A DNA stretch of 13,765 nucleotides, from positions 1 through 13,765 of the forward strand of contig CAYXUS010000021.1 of the NCBI GenBank assembly GCA_964468415.1, in the 5' to 3' direction. The notes below the pieces were generated by a model. It saw only the letters and a list, made by a program, of their open reading frames with translations, had not been told where the DNA came from and did no database searches. This document shows positions 7,474 to 13,765 of this stretch, piece by piece; position 1 is the stretch's first letter, and each line of letters starts with the position of its first letter. The stretch is from Caldithrix sp964468415. GTDB lineage: Bacteria; Calditrichota; Calditrichia; Calditrichales; Calditrichaceae. A program made the position numbers and the translations under genes.

Positions 7474-7500
7474 TAAAGTTCTTAATTTGCCTTCCGAATA
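7474..7500 (+). promoter_or_regulatory. Sigma-28-like promoter before the FlgM-like gene
   Basis: TAAAGTTC at 7474-7481, an 11-base spacer and TCCGAATA at 7493-7500 compare with the enterobacterial FliA consensus TAAAGTTT-N11-GCCGATAA. The -35 matches 7 of 8, the -10 matches 5 of 8 including the CCGA core, and the spacing is exact. Transcription would begin near 7507, about 50 bases before the small gene at 7556. It is assigned mainly because a sigma-28-family gene lies just upstream. Confidence 0.5.
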
Positions 7501-7555
7501 TTTACTTCAACATTAGGTTGGGTAGGTTTAATTTTTTTAATAAGGGATATCTTCA

Positions 7556-7726
7556 ATGGAAGAAGATAGAATATCCAAAGCAAAGAAAGAAAAGCTGATG
7601 AAAGAATTAGAAAAAGAAAAATTGGAGTTAATTCAATTGCGGATTCGTAATAAATTTTATGACCGTGAAGAGATATTGGAAAAAGTAGTAAATGAAATTA
7701 TTCACCATGAAATAAAATATAATTAA
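7556..7726 (+). CDS. Small FlgM-like protein, possible anti-sigma factor
   Basis: This 56-residue frame starts at ATG 7556, with AAGGGA 8 bases upstream, and ends at TAA 7724-7726. The product is highly charged and helical. After a Lys/Glu-rich start comes LIQLRIRNKFYDREEILEKV and then VNEII. The pattern I-x-x-x-FYDREEIL-x-x-V-x-x-x-I resembles the short C-terminal sigma-binding helices of FlgM-type anti-sigma-28 proteins in Chlorobi/Bacteroidota-like genomes; E. coli FlgM is about 97 residues, so this would be a minimal version. FlgM binds sigma-28 and blocks its use by RNA polymerase until it is exported or removed. Context supports this: a FliA-family gene lies 1.3 kb upstream and a sigma-28-like promoter directly before it. 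An unrelated small coiled-coil protein is the alternative. Confidence 0.6.
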   Translation: MEEDRISKAKKEKLMKELEKEKLELIQLRIRNKFYDREEILEKVVNEIIHHEIKYN

Positions 7727-8052
7727 ATCCAGAGCAGGTAACGCATTTATTGTGACCTTGCTTATAAAATCGCAGTTTTAATTATTCTCCCTTCCTATCT
7801 AAGTCTAATTAAATTCGTTAATTGTGATTTATTCACATCTTTTTAATATTGTATTTTTATTCATAAATAAGGATTTAAATACATTTTTAATTTAAACAAT
7901 CTACCTATTGTATTTTTGCTAATTTTTTACTAACATTTTCCTATCGAATTTCTAAAATGACGGGGGCGTTTTTTTTCGTATGTTAGCATTCTTGAAAACC
8001 AATTGCGTTTCATTTTTAAATAACTAACCATTCATTAACAGGAGGAGGTTCT
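7727..8052 (+). other. AT-rich leader region of the TonB-receptor gene
   Basis: No gene was seen in these 326 bases. A possible promoter TTGAAA-N17-TTTAAA lies at 7992-8020 and a very strong ribosome site GGAGGAGG at 8041-8048. A palindrome TGTGA-TTTAT-TCACA is at 7823-7837, and the 12-mer TATTGTATTTTT occurs twice (7847-7858 and 7906-7917). A GC patch followed by eight T residues (about 7962-7978) has no stem and is not a convincing terminator. No clear terminator for the FlgM-like gene was found. Confidence 0.5.
7823..7837. repeat. Palindrome TGTGA-N5-TCACA, possible regulator site
   Basis: The half-sites are those of a CRP-type operator, but the spacer is 5 rather than the usual 6 bases. 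It lies about 215 bases before the TonB-receptor start codon. A Crp/Fnr-family regulator is one possible binder; chance in AT-rich DNA is another. Confidence 0.3.
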
Positions 8053-10728
8053 ATGAAGGCCTTTTTAATGGTACTATTTTCTGTGTTCTTTGCGGCCTCT
8101 GCTTTTGCCGGTTCTATTGCCGGAAAAGTAGTTGACAAGCAAACCGGGCAGCCTTTAGTGGGGGCCAATGTGTACATCGAAGGAACGACCATTGGCGCGG
8201 CCACTGATGACAACGGTATGTACTACATCAAAGTGGACGATGGTACATACACGCTTGTTTGCAACTATGTGGGGTATGCCGACCAACGCGTTAAGGTTCG
8301 TGTTAAGGGCAATGTAAAACAAGACTTTGCCTTAACCGAATTCTTGTTTGCCAAAACCATCGAAGTAATTGCCGATCGGGCGCAGGAACGTGTTACCCCG
8401 GTTGCTTTTACCAACGTGAATCAGGAACAAATGGAAGTCCGTTTGGGCTCTCGTGACATTCCTCTGGTATTGAATACCACACCGTCTGTTTATTCGACCC
8501 AACAGGGTGGTGGTGCTGGTGATGCCCGTATTAATGTGCGTGGTTTTAATCAACGTAACGTTGCTATTATGATCAACGGTGTGCCGGTAAACGATATGGA
8601 AAACGGTTGGGTTTATTGGTCCAACTGGGATGGTGTTGGTGATGCTACGGCTTCCATTCAGGTGCAACGCGGTTTGAGTGCCGTGAACCTGGCTACGCCC
8701 TCTATCGGTGGTACGATCAACATCGTTACTGCGCCGACCCAGACGACCCCGGGCCTGAAGTTTAAACAAGAATATGGCTCCGGTAATTTCCTTAAAACAA
8801 CGTTTGTGTTTAACACCGGTTTGTTGAAAAACAAATTCGCCTTTAACGGTGCAATTGTACGTAAGACGGGCGACGGTATTATCGACAAAACGTGGACCGA
8901 TGCCTGGGCCTACTATTTTGGCGCAAGCTGGAACATCAACGAAAAGAACCGTTTGGAATTGTACGCTCTGGGCGCTCCGCAACGTCATGGCCAGAATCTT
9001 TACAAACAAAATATCGCGGTTTACAGCAAAAAGTTTGCTAAAGACTTAGGCTACACGCAGGAACAGTTGGATTACTGGACCGAATTCGGTCGTACGTTCA
9101 ACCAGAACTGGGGCCCTGTTAGTTCTTCGTACACAGGCAAACAGGCCGTTGGCGACAAAACATTCGATCGCTACGACAAAAATTTCATCAACGAACGTGA
9201 AAACTTCTATCACAAACCGCAAGTTAACTTGAACTACTACTCCCAATTGAGCAAAACAATGAACATCACCAATGTGCTCTATTATTCCGGTGGTATGGGC
9301 GGCGGAACCGGTACTTACGGAAAATTCGCTCCGGATTTTTCGACCCATCCCTGGACGTGGAAATGGGATAACATCATTAACAAACAAAAAGGCGATACCG
9401 CAAAAACAATTTTGCGCAACAGCCGTAACAACCAGTGGACTATTGGCGATATCTTCAAGTTCAACTGGAAAGTGAACGAAAATTTGTCTACCACCTTTGG
9501 TATCGATTGGCGTACGGCCGAAATCGAACACTATCGTGAAGTACGCGACCTCTTGGGTGGTACATTCTTCGTTTACACCGGCAATGAATTTGATACCACG
9601 CCTGAAAGCCATCAAAAACGTTTGGGCGACAAAATTGCTTACTACAACACCAATACGGTGGATTGGTTAGGCGGTTTTGCTCAGGCCGAATACACCAAAG
9701 ACAAATGGACGGCTTACGGTACCGTTGGTTATTCCACGATTAAATATTCGTACACCAACCATTTCAAAAAAGCTGCCGACGGTGGTGAATTCAAATTAAC
9801 GGCCGACCCGATCAGCGGCTTCCAGATTAAGGGTGGCGGTATGTATCGTATTACCGAACATGGCGATATTTACGCCAATGTTGGTTACGTACAAAAAGTA
9901 CCTATTTTCGATGCCGTTATCGACGACCGTCATGGTGTTTTCGCCAACAACCCTGAAAACGAAAAATTTACCTCGTTTGAATTGGGTACAAACTGGCACC
10001 TGATGAACAACACCTTGACCTTGAAAGCCAATATTTACAACACCTTGTGGCAAGACCGCGCTTTGCCGCGTTCTATCCAAACTGCACCCAACGTATACGA
10101 CATCCTGTTTATCACCGGTTTGGATCAATTGCATCAGGGTATTGAATTCGAAGCTGCTTACCAGCCCTCGCATCTCTATCGTTTGGATTTAGCCGGTTCC
10201 ATCGGTAACTGGAAAGTTTTGAACGACGTTTCCGGTCAATACCGCGAAGCCGATTCCCAGACGGGTACGTTGATTACCAAGACCTATCAGGTAGCTTTGA
10301 AAGATCTGAAAATCGGTGATGCCCCGCAGACGCAAATTTCCGTCGCCGGTACCGTATTCCCGATTAAAGGTTTGATGGCACAAGTCGTGGCGCGTTATTA
10401 TGGCAATTACTATTCCGATTGGGATCCCACCAGCCGTATCGTTTTCGACGGTGCAACTCCCGATCACGGACAGAGCTGGAAAATCCCGAGCTATACATTG
10501 TTTGATCTGCACACTTCTTACAAATTGCCGTTCCATCTGAGTGGTGTTAAGTTCCGTGTATTCGCACATGTCTTCAATCTGTTAGACACCGAATACATCT
10601 CCGACGCTCTGGACAACAGCAAATACAATGCTTACAAAAAAGACGGCAAAAATCACAAAGCGGATGACGCCGAAGTTTTCTTTGGCTTGCCGCGTTTCTT
10701 TAACGTAGGTATCTCGGTTACCTATTAA
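8053..10728 (+). CDS. TonB-dependent outer-membrane receptor with carboxypeptidase-regulatory-like N-domain
   Basis: The 891-residue protein begins with a Sec signal peptide (cleavage after AFA, residue 19). Residues about 21-95 form a carboxypeptidase-regulatory-like beta-sandwich (SIAGKVVDKQTGQPLVGANV, then YIEGTTIGAATDDNGMYYI), as in many Bacteroidota receptors. The plug domain follows at about 113-229, with INVRGFNQRNVAIMINGVPV, NDMENGWVYWSNWDG and SIGGTINIVTAP. The rest is a 22-strand-type barrel ending in FFNVGISVTY, a terminal aromatic. Such receptors use TonB/ExbBD energy to import siderophores, cofactors, sugars or peptides; the substrate cannot be told here. It is not an obvious SusC, as no SusD gene follows. 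The ribosome site GGAGGAGG is exceptionally strong, and arginine is mostly CGT, suggesting high expression. The transcript is single-gene, closed by the terminator at 10751-10779. Confidence 0.93.
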   Translation: MKAFLMVLFSVFFAASAFAGSIAGKVVDKQTGQPLVGANVYIEGTTIGAATDDNGMYYIKVDDGTYTLVCNYVGYADQRVKVRVKGNVKQDFALTEFLFAKTIEVIADRAQERVTPVAFTNVNQEQMEVRLGSRDIPLVLNTTPSVYSTQQGGGAGDARINVRGFNQRNVAIMINGVPVNDMENGWVYWSNWDGVGDATASIQVQRGLSAVNLATPSIGGTINIVTAPTQTTPGLKFKQEYGSGNFLKTTFVFNTGLLKNKFAFNGAIVRKTGDGIIDKTWTDAWAYYFGASWNINEKNRLELYALGAPQRHGQNLYKQNIAVYSKKFAKDLGYTQEQLDYWTEFGRTFNQNWGPVSSSYTGKQAVGDKTFDRYDKNFINERENFYHKPQVNLNYYSQLSKTMNITNVLYYSGGMGGGTGTYGKFAPDFSTHPWTWKWDNIINKQKGDTAKTILRNSRNNQWTIGDIFKFNWKVNENLSTTFGIDWRTAEIEHYREVRDLLGGTFFVYTGNEFDTTPESHQKRLGDKIAYYNTNTVDWLGGFAQAEYTKDKWTAYGTVGYSTIKYSYTNHFKKAADGGEFKLTADPISGFQIKGGGMYRITEHGDIYANVGYVQKVPIFDAVIDDRHGVFANNPENEKFTSFELGTNWHLMNNTLTLKANIYNTLWQDRALPRSIQTAPNVYDILFITGLDQLHQGIEFEAAYQPSHLYRLDLAGSIGNWKVLNDVSGQYREADSQTGTLITKTYQVALKDLKIGDAPQTQISVAGTVFPIKGLMAQVVARYYGNYYSDWDPTSRIVFDGATPDHGQSWKIPSYTLFDLHTSYKLPFHLSGVKFRVFAHVFNLLDTEYISDALDNSKYNAYKKDGKNHKADDAEVFFGLPRFFNVGISVTY

Positions 10729-10750
10729 TACGGAAACTGTGTACAGCTTT

Positions 10751-10779
10751 AAAGGCTCCCCGCGGGGAGCCTTTTTTTT
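10751..10779 (+). terminator. Rho-independent terminator of the TonB-receptor gene
   Basis: The 10-bp stem aaaggctccc / gggagccttt closes on the loop cgcg and runs into eight T residues. It begins 22 bases after the stop codon. Confidence 0.95.
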
Positions 10780-10824
10780 GTGGTGCTATCATTGTGTTTT
10801 GTCTCCCCGAAAACCCTCATCGTT

Positions 10825-10843
10825 TGTAATAATTTCTATTACA
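10825..10843. repeat. Palindrome upstream of gdhA, possible operator
   Basis: TGTAATA-ATTTC-TATTACA is a perfect 7-bp inverted repeat with a 5-base centre, about 170 bases before the gdhA start codon in a non-coding gap of 284 bases. It resembles the dimeric-regulator TGTAA-N9-TTACA pattern. The GlnR/TnrA consensus TGTNA-N7-TNACA does not fit because the spacing is two bases longer. No other feature was found between the upstream terminator and the gdhA ribosome site. Confidence 0.4.
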
Positions 10844-11012
10844 TCAAAATCACAAATTCTTTGCTTTTACCTGTGTGAAACCTTTCGTAAATTAGAATTG
10901 ATAGTCGTTGTTTTAGGCGGAAAAATGAACCGAATTACCACAATTTCTTCACAGCCTCATTTGAATTGTGCATTTTCTTTAACTTTTACTCAATATATTT
11001 TAGGAGGAAACC

Positions 11013-12374
11013 ATGAGTGATTTTGTAAGTGAATTAATGGCTCAGGTAAAAGCCAAAAACCCGGATCAACCGGAATTCCATCAGGCCGTCCAGGAAGTGG
11101 CCGAATCGTTGAGTTTGGTCTACGAACGTCATCCGGAATATCGGTCGGCCAAAATTTTGGAACGCATCATCGAACCCGAACGCGTGATCATGTTCCGTGT
11201 ACCCTGGCTGGATGATCAGGGCGAAATCCAGATCAACCGCGGCTATCGTATCGAAATGAACAGCGCCATTGGTCCTTACAAAGGCGGTTTGCGTTTCCAT
11301 CCTTCCGTGAATCTGGGCATCTTGAAATTCTTGGCTTTCGAACAAGTTTTCAAAAACAGCTTAACCACGTTGCCCATGGGTGGCGGTAAAGGTGGTTCCG
11401 ATTTCGATCCCAAAGGCAAAAGTGACAACGAAGTTATGCGTTTTTGCCAGAGCTTTATGACCGAATTGTATCGTCACATTGGCCCGAACACCGACGTACC
11501 GGCCGGTGATATCGGCGTTGGCGGACGCGAAATTGGTTACCTGTTTGGTCAATACAAACGTTTGCGCAACGAATTTACCGGCGTTCTGACCGGCAAAGGC
11601 CTGAACTGGGGCGGCTCGCTCATTCGTCCGGAAGCAACCGGTTACGGTTCGGTTTATTTCGCAGCCGAAATGCTGGCAACCCGCGGCGAAACGTTAGAAG
11701 GCAAAGTTTGTCTGGTATCCGGTAGCGGTAATGTGGCTCAGTACACCGTCGAAAAATTGCTCGAATTGGGTGCCAAGGTAGTAACCCTGTCCGATTCCAG
11801 CGGCTATATTTATGACGAAGAAGGCATCACCCGGGAAAAATTAGACTTCGTAATGGAACTGAAGAACTTGCGTCGCGGACGCATTAAAGAATATGCCGAA
11901 GAATTCAAGAGCGCGGTTTACACTCCGGCCGATCCGAATTTGGGCTACAATCCTCTGTGGGATCACAAAGCCGATTGTGCTTTCCCCAGCGCAACCCAGA
12001 ACGAAATTAACGGTAAAGATGCCGAAAATCTGATCAAAAACGGTGTTTACGTGGTGAGCGAAGGCGCCAACATGCCCAGCACACTGGATGCCGTGAAGAT
12101 CTTCCTGGATCACAAAATTCTCTACGCTCCGGGCAAAGCAGCCAATGCCGGTGGTGTAGCCGTTTCCGGTCTGGAAATGTCGCAGAACAGCATCCGCCTG
12201 CAGTGGAGCAGAGAAGAAGTGGACAACCGCTTGCGCGAAATCATGAGAAACATCCACAAAACCTGTATGGATACGGCCGAAGCCTACGGAACCCCTGGCA
12301 ACTACGTCAATGGTGCCAACATCGGCGGTTTCCTGAAGGTGGCCAATGCCATGATGGATCAGGGTGTTGTCTGA
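11013..12374 (+). CDS. gdhA: NADP-specific glutamate dehydrogenase
   Basis: This 453-residue enzyme is of the hexameric type, the usual length for the class (EC 1.4.1.4). It interconverts 2-oxoglutarate plus ammonia and glutamate in the cytosol and links carbon and nitrogen metabolism. Substrate-binding and catalytic residues are in place: K90 in GPYKGGLRFHP, K114, K126 in LPMGGGKGGSDFDPKGK, and D166 in DVPAGDIGVGGRE. The Rossmann fold has GSGNVA at about 237-242, followed by the strand end LSDSSG (about 259-264). This lacks the acidic residue typical of NAD-only enzymes at that place and resembles E. coli GdhA, so NADP is inferred. The ATG has AGGAGG with a 5-base spacer. The gene stands alone, with a terminator right after it. 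A palindrome at 10825-10843 may be its control site. Confidence 0.97.
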   Translation: MSDFVSELMAQVKAKNPDQPEFHQAVQEVAESLSLVYERHPEYRSAKILERIIEPERVIMFRVPWLDDQGEIQINRGYRIEMNSAIGPYKGGLRFHPSVNLGILKFLAFEQVFKNSLTTLPMGGGKGGSDFDPKGKSDNEVMRFCQSFMTELYRHIGPNTDVPAGDIGVGGREIGYLFGQYKRLRNEFTGVLTGKGLNWGGSLIRPEATGYGSVYFAAEMLATRGETLEGKVCLVSGSGNVAQYTVEKLLELGAKVVTLSDSSGYIYDEEGITREKLDFVMELKNLRRGRIKEYAEEFKSAVYTPADPNLGYNPLWDHKADCAFPSATQNEINGKDAENLIKNGVYVVSEGANMPSTLDAVKIFLDHKILYAPGKAANAGGVAVSGLEMSQNSIRLQWSREEVDNRLREIMRNIHKTCMDTAEAYGTPGNYVNGANIGGFLKVANAMMDQGVV

Positions 12375-12397
12375 TTTTTAAAAACACCGCAAAATCG

Positions 12398-12424
12398 AAA
12401 GCCCCGCAAAAGCGGGGCTTTTTT
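12398..12424 (+). terminator. Rho-independent terminator of gdhA
   Basis: The 10-bp stem aaagccccgc / gcggggcttt encloses the loop aaaa and continues in T residues (six in total). It lies 23 bases after the stop codon. Confidence 0.95.
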
Positions 12425-12550
12425 GTTTCTTTACTCCGCTCCGGCCTCCCGTTTTTTCAATTTTAGTAATTGTTTTTCCGATCTTCTTAAAAATAAAAAT
12501 TTCCTTTGGCTAAAAATGCGCTAACCCAAATAAAATCAATAAATCTGTTT

Positions 12551-12567
12551 CTGGCACTATTCTTGTA
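12551..12567 (+). promoter_or_regulatory. Sigma-54-like promoter before the MerR-family gene
   Basis: CTGGCACTATTCTTGTA fits YTGGCACGNNNNTTGCW with a perfect CTGGCAC and a -12 block of TTGTA, giving GG-N10-GT instead of GG-N10-GC. The start point would be near 12578, inside the palindrome at 12571-12588. The same bases could instead supply a sigma-70 -35 (TTGTAA, 12563-12568) with a weak -10 TAGAAA 17 bp on. In that case the palindrome would fill the spacer, as in MerR-type promoters. Confidence 0.5.
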
Positions 12568-12570
12568 AAA

Positions 12571-12588
12571 CTACATTTCAAAATGTAG
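12571..12588. repeat. 18-bp palindrome, probable operator of the MerR-family regulator
   Basis: CTACATTT-CA-AAATGTAG is a perfect 8-bp inverted repeat with a 2-base centre, 36 bases before the regulator's start codon. MerR-family dimers bind such symmetric sites, typically between the -35 and -10 of their own promoter, so autoregulation is the simplest reading. No second copy was seen before the oxidoreductase gene. Confidence 0.55.
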
Positions 12589-12624
12589 AAAAAGTATATT
12601 TTAAAATGGGGTTGTACGTAAGGC

Positions 12625-13077
12625 ATGGATGAACAGGTCGATTACTACGAACCGATCATGGCCATTGGCACCATCGCTCAAAAGCTGAACATTGCCGTGC
12701 AAACCGTGCGGCTTTATGAGCAAGAGGGTTTGATTCTTCCCCACAAAACACCCACCGGTCGACGTTTGTACAGCATGCACGATTTAAACCGTCTGCGCTG
12801 TATTCGGCGCATGATCAAAGATGACGGGTTAAATCTGCAGGGTATCAAACGCATCTTTTCACTCATTCCCTGCTGGGAATTCAAAGGCGGACTGGACAAC
12901 GACTGCCGCAACTGTCCGGCCTACTATTCTGCGGAGGGCCCGTGCTGGAGCCTGAGCAAAGTAGGCGAAAAGTGCGTATTGGAAGACTGTCGTTCCTGTC
13001 CCGTGTACCGCCTGGAATTTCATTGTGACAAATTAAAATCGCTGATCTTCGGGCACAACGCTCCAAGTGATCAATAA
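12625..13077 (+). CDS. MerR-family regulator with duplicated cysteine-rich sensor motif
   Basis: The 150-residue protein starts with a MerR winged-helix domain: IGTIAQKLNIAVQTVRLYEQ (about 14-33), then TGRRLYSMHDLNRLRCIRRM and a short dimerisation helix. The C-terminal half (about 82-134) has eight cysteines: C83, C94, C97, C107, C117, C122, C125 and C134. They form two similar units, PCW...CRNCPAY and PCW...CRSCPVY, an apparent internal duplication. Such arrangements suggest Zn, other metal or Fe-S binding, so it may sense metal, redox state or a sulfur compound. Only a short AAGG lies directly before the ATG; the ATG at 12658 is a possible later start but also lacks a ribosome site. It is 53 bases upstream of a molybdopterin oxidoreductase in the same direction, which it probably controls. 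DNA-binding family is firm; ligand is unknown. Confidence 0.88.
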   Translation: MDEQVDYYEPIMAIGTIAQKLNIAVQTVRLYEQEGLILPHKTPTGRRLYSMHDLNRLRCIRRMIKDDGLNLQGIKRIFSLIPCWEFKGGLDNDCRNCPAYYSAEGPCWSLSKVGEKCVLEDCRSCPVYRLEFHCDKLKSLIFGHNAPSDQ

Positions 13078-13130
13078 AGAATGAAATAATAGATGACATG
13101 ACGGAACGAGGTTTAACGGAGGAGTCGTGA

Positions 13131-13765
13131 ATGAATTCTAAAATGAAGCGCCGTGAGTTTATTAAAATTGCCGGTGCCGGAACCGGAGCAATGGTTGTTG
13201 CTCCGAAATTGTACGCCGAATTCGGGAAGAAAGACGAAGAATTGCTGGAAAGCGGTTCGGCAGAACGTACGCCGACTTATTGCGAAATTTGTTTCTGGAA
13301 ATGTGCCGGTTGGGTGTACAAAAAAGACGGGAAACCGTGGAAAATTGTGGGAAACGAAGATGATCCCAACAGCCGCGGGCGTTTTTGTCCCCGCGGAACC
13401 GGTGGCATTGGGGCCTATACCGATCCCGATCGTCTGAAAAAACCGTTGTTGCGTGTGGAAAAGAATGGTAAACAGGTATTCAAAGAAGTTAGCTGGGACG
13501 AGGCCCTGAATTTTATTGCCGATAAATTGCGGGATATTGCCCAAAAACACGGGCCGGAGTGTGTGGCATTGTTTAGCCACGGTTCGGGCGGTTCCTATTT
13601 TAAAAATTTGTTGGCCGCCTTTGGCACCAAAAATGTGGCGGCACCCTCTTATGCCCAATGCCGCGGCCCTCGCGAAGAAGCATATTTGCTGACGTTCGGC
13701 GATGGGGTGGGTTCTCCCGAACGGACCGACATCGTAAACAGCAAGTGCCTGGTATTGTTGGGTTC
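13131..13765 (+). CDS. Tat-exported molybdopterin oxidoreductase, PsrA/PhsA-like catalytic subunit (3' end outside window)
   Basis: The frame from ATG 13131 (ribosome site GGAGGAG at 13118-13124) stays open to the window edge: 211 codons of a protein likely over 700 residues. It begins with a twin-arginine signal, KRREFIKIAGAG, so it is exported folded. A [4Fe-4S] site follows: C51-x2-C54-x3-C58-x27-C86, within CEICFWKC and GRFCPRGTGG. Next come the family segments DPDRLKKPLLR and VSWDEALNFIADKL. C177 in SYAQCRGPREEAY is the likely molybdenum ligand. This pattern fits the complex iron-sulfur molybdoenzyme group that includes polysulfide and thiosulfate reductases; the electron acceptor cannot be fixed from this part. 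Partner subunits (ferredoxin-like and membrane anchor) would be expected downstream, outside view. A few bases upstream sits the MerR gene, implying joint expression. Confidence 0.9.
   Translation, partial: MNSKMKRREFIKIAGAGTGAMVVAPKLYAEFGKKDEELLESGSAERTPTYCEICFWKCAGWVYKKDGKPWKIVGNEDDPNSRGRFCPRGTGGIGAYTDPDRLKKPLLRVEKNGKQVFKEVSWDEALNFIADKLRDIAQKHGPECVALFSHGSGGSYFKNLLAAFGTKNVAAPSYAQCRGPREEAYLLTFGDGVGSPERTDIVNSKCLVLLG

Noticed and set aside
7960..7980. Terminator suggested by a G-rich patch followed by eight T residues
   Set aside because: No inverted repeat of useful length can be formed before the T-run.
8332..9009. 225-residue minus-strand frame
   Set aside because: It lies wholly opposite the TonB-receptor gene and has no family features or start signals; it is a by-product of that gene's codon use.
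9046..9615. 189-residue minus-strand frame
   Set aside because: Also antisense to the TonB-receptor barrel, with no recognisable motif.
10739..11020. 93-residue frame between the TonB receptor and gdhA
   Set aside because: It begins inside the region of a strong terminator, lacks a ribosome site and resembles no known protein.
13113..13658. 181-residue minus-strand frame
   Set aside because: It is antisense to the molybdopterin oxidoreductase, whose Tat signal and iron-sulfur motif establish the plus strand as coding.

Overview
The window looks like a chromosomal segment from a member of the Calditrichota/Bacteroidota-like lineages; a Caldithrix-type anaerobe is my best guess. Three things support this. 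The first gene ends in a type IX secretion (T9SS) sorting tail with the YPNPFNPTT motif. A large TonB-dependent receptor carries an N-terminal carboxypeptidase-regulatory-like domain. A Tat-exported molybdopterin oxidoreductase suggests anaerobic respiration. Base composition is moderate, and intergenic DNA is AT-rich. No rRNA, tRNA, CRISPR array, insertion sequence or phage gene was seen. Species identity is inference, because no database search was possible.

Layout from left to right. 1-1629 is the 3' part of a secreted T9SS-sorted protein, closed by a strong terminator. 1766-2671 is a two-domain GNAT acetyltransferase; it converges on a ComF-family phosphoribosyltransferase (2745-3473, minus) across a shared hairpin. 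3632-4942 (minus) is an outer-membrane beta-barrel protein with its own terminator. A divergent AT-rich region follows. 5428-7726 is a regulatory module: a near-perfect sigma-54 promoter, a FliA-family sigma factor, a response-regulator/histidine-kinase fusion, then a 56-residue FlgM-like protein behind a sigma-28-like promoter. 8053-10728 is the TonB-dependent receptor with a textbook terminator. 11013-12374 is NADP-type glutamate dehydrogenase with another textbook terminator. 12551-13765 is a second redox/regulatory unit: a sigma-54-like promoter, an 18-bp palindrome, a MerR-family regulator with a duplicated cysteine motif, and the start of a Tat-targeted molybdopterin oxidoreductase that runs off the window.

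How the parts may work together. The most interesting unit is 5428-7726. Its sequence suggests a relay in which sigma-54 with an activator switches on a FliA-type sigma factor, and that sigma factor transcribes its own small anti-sigma protein. The linked REC-kinase fusion has lost key ATP-site residues and may be a signal receiver rather than a kinase. The second point of interest is the MerR regulator, whose paired PCW...CRxCPxY cysteine motifs suggest metal or Fe-S sensing, placed 53 bases upstream of a respiratory-type molybdoenzyme. Both functional readings are inference from motifs and layout.
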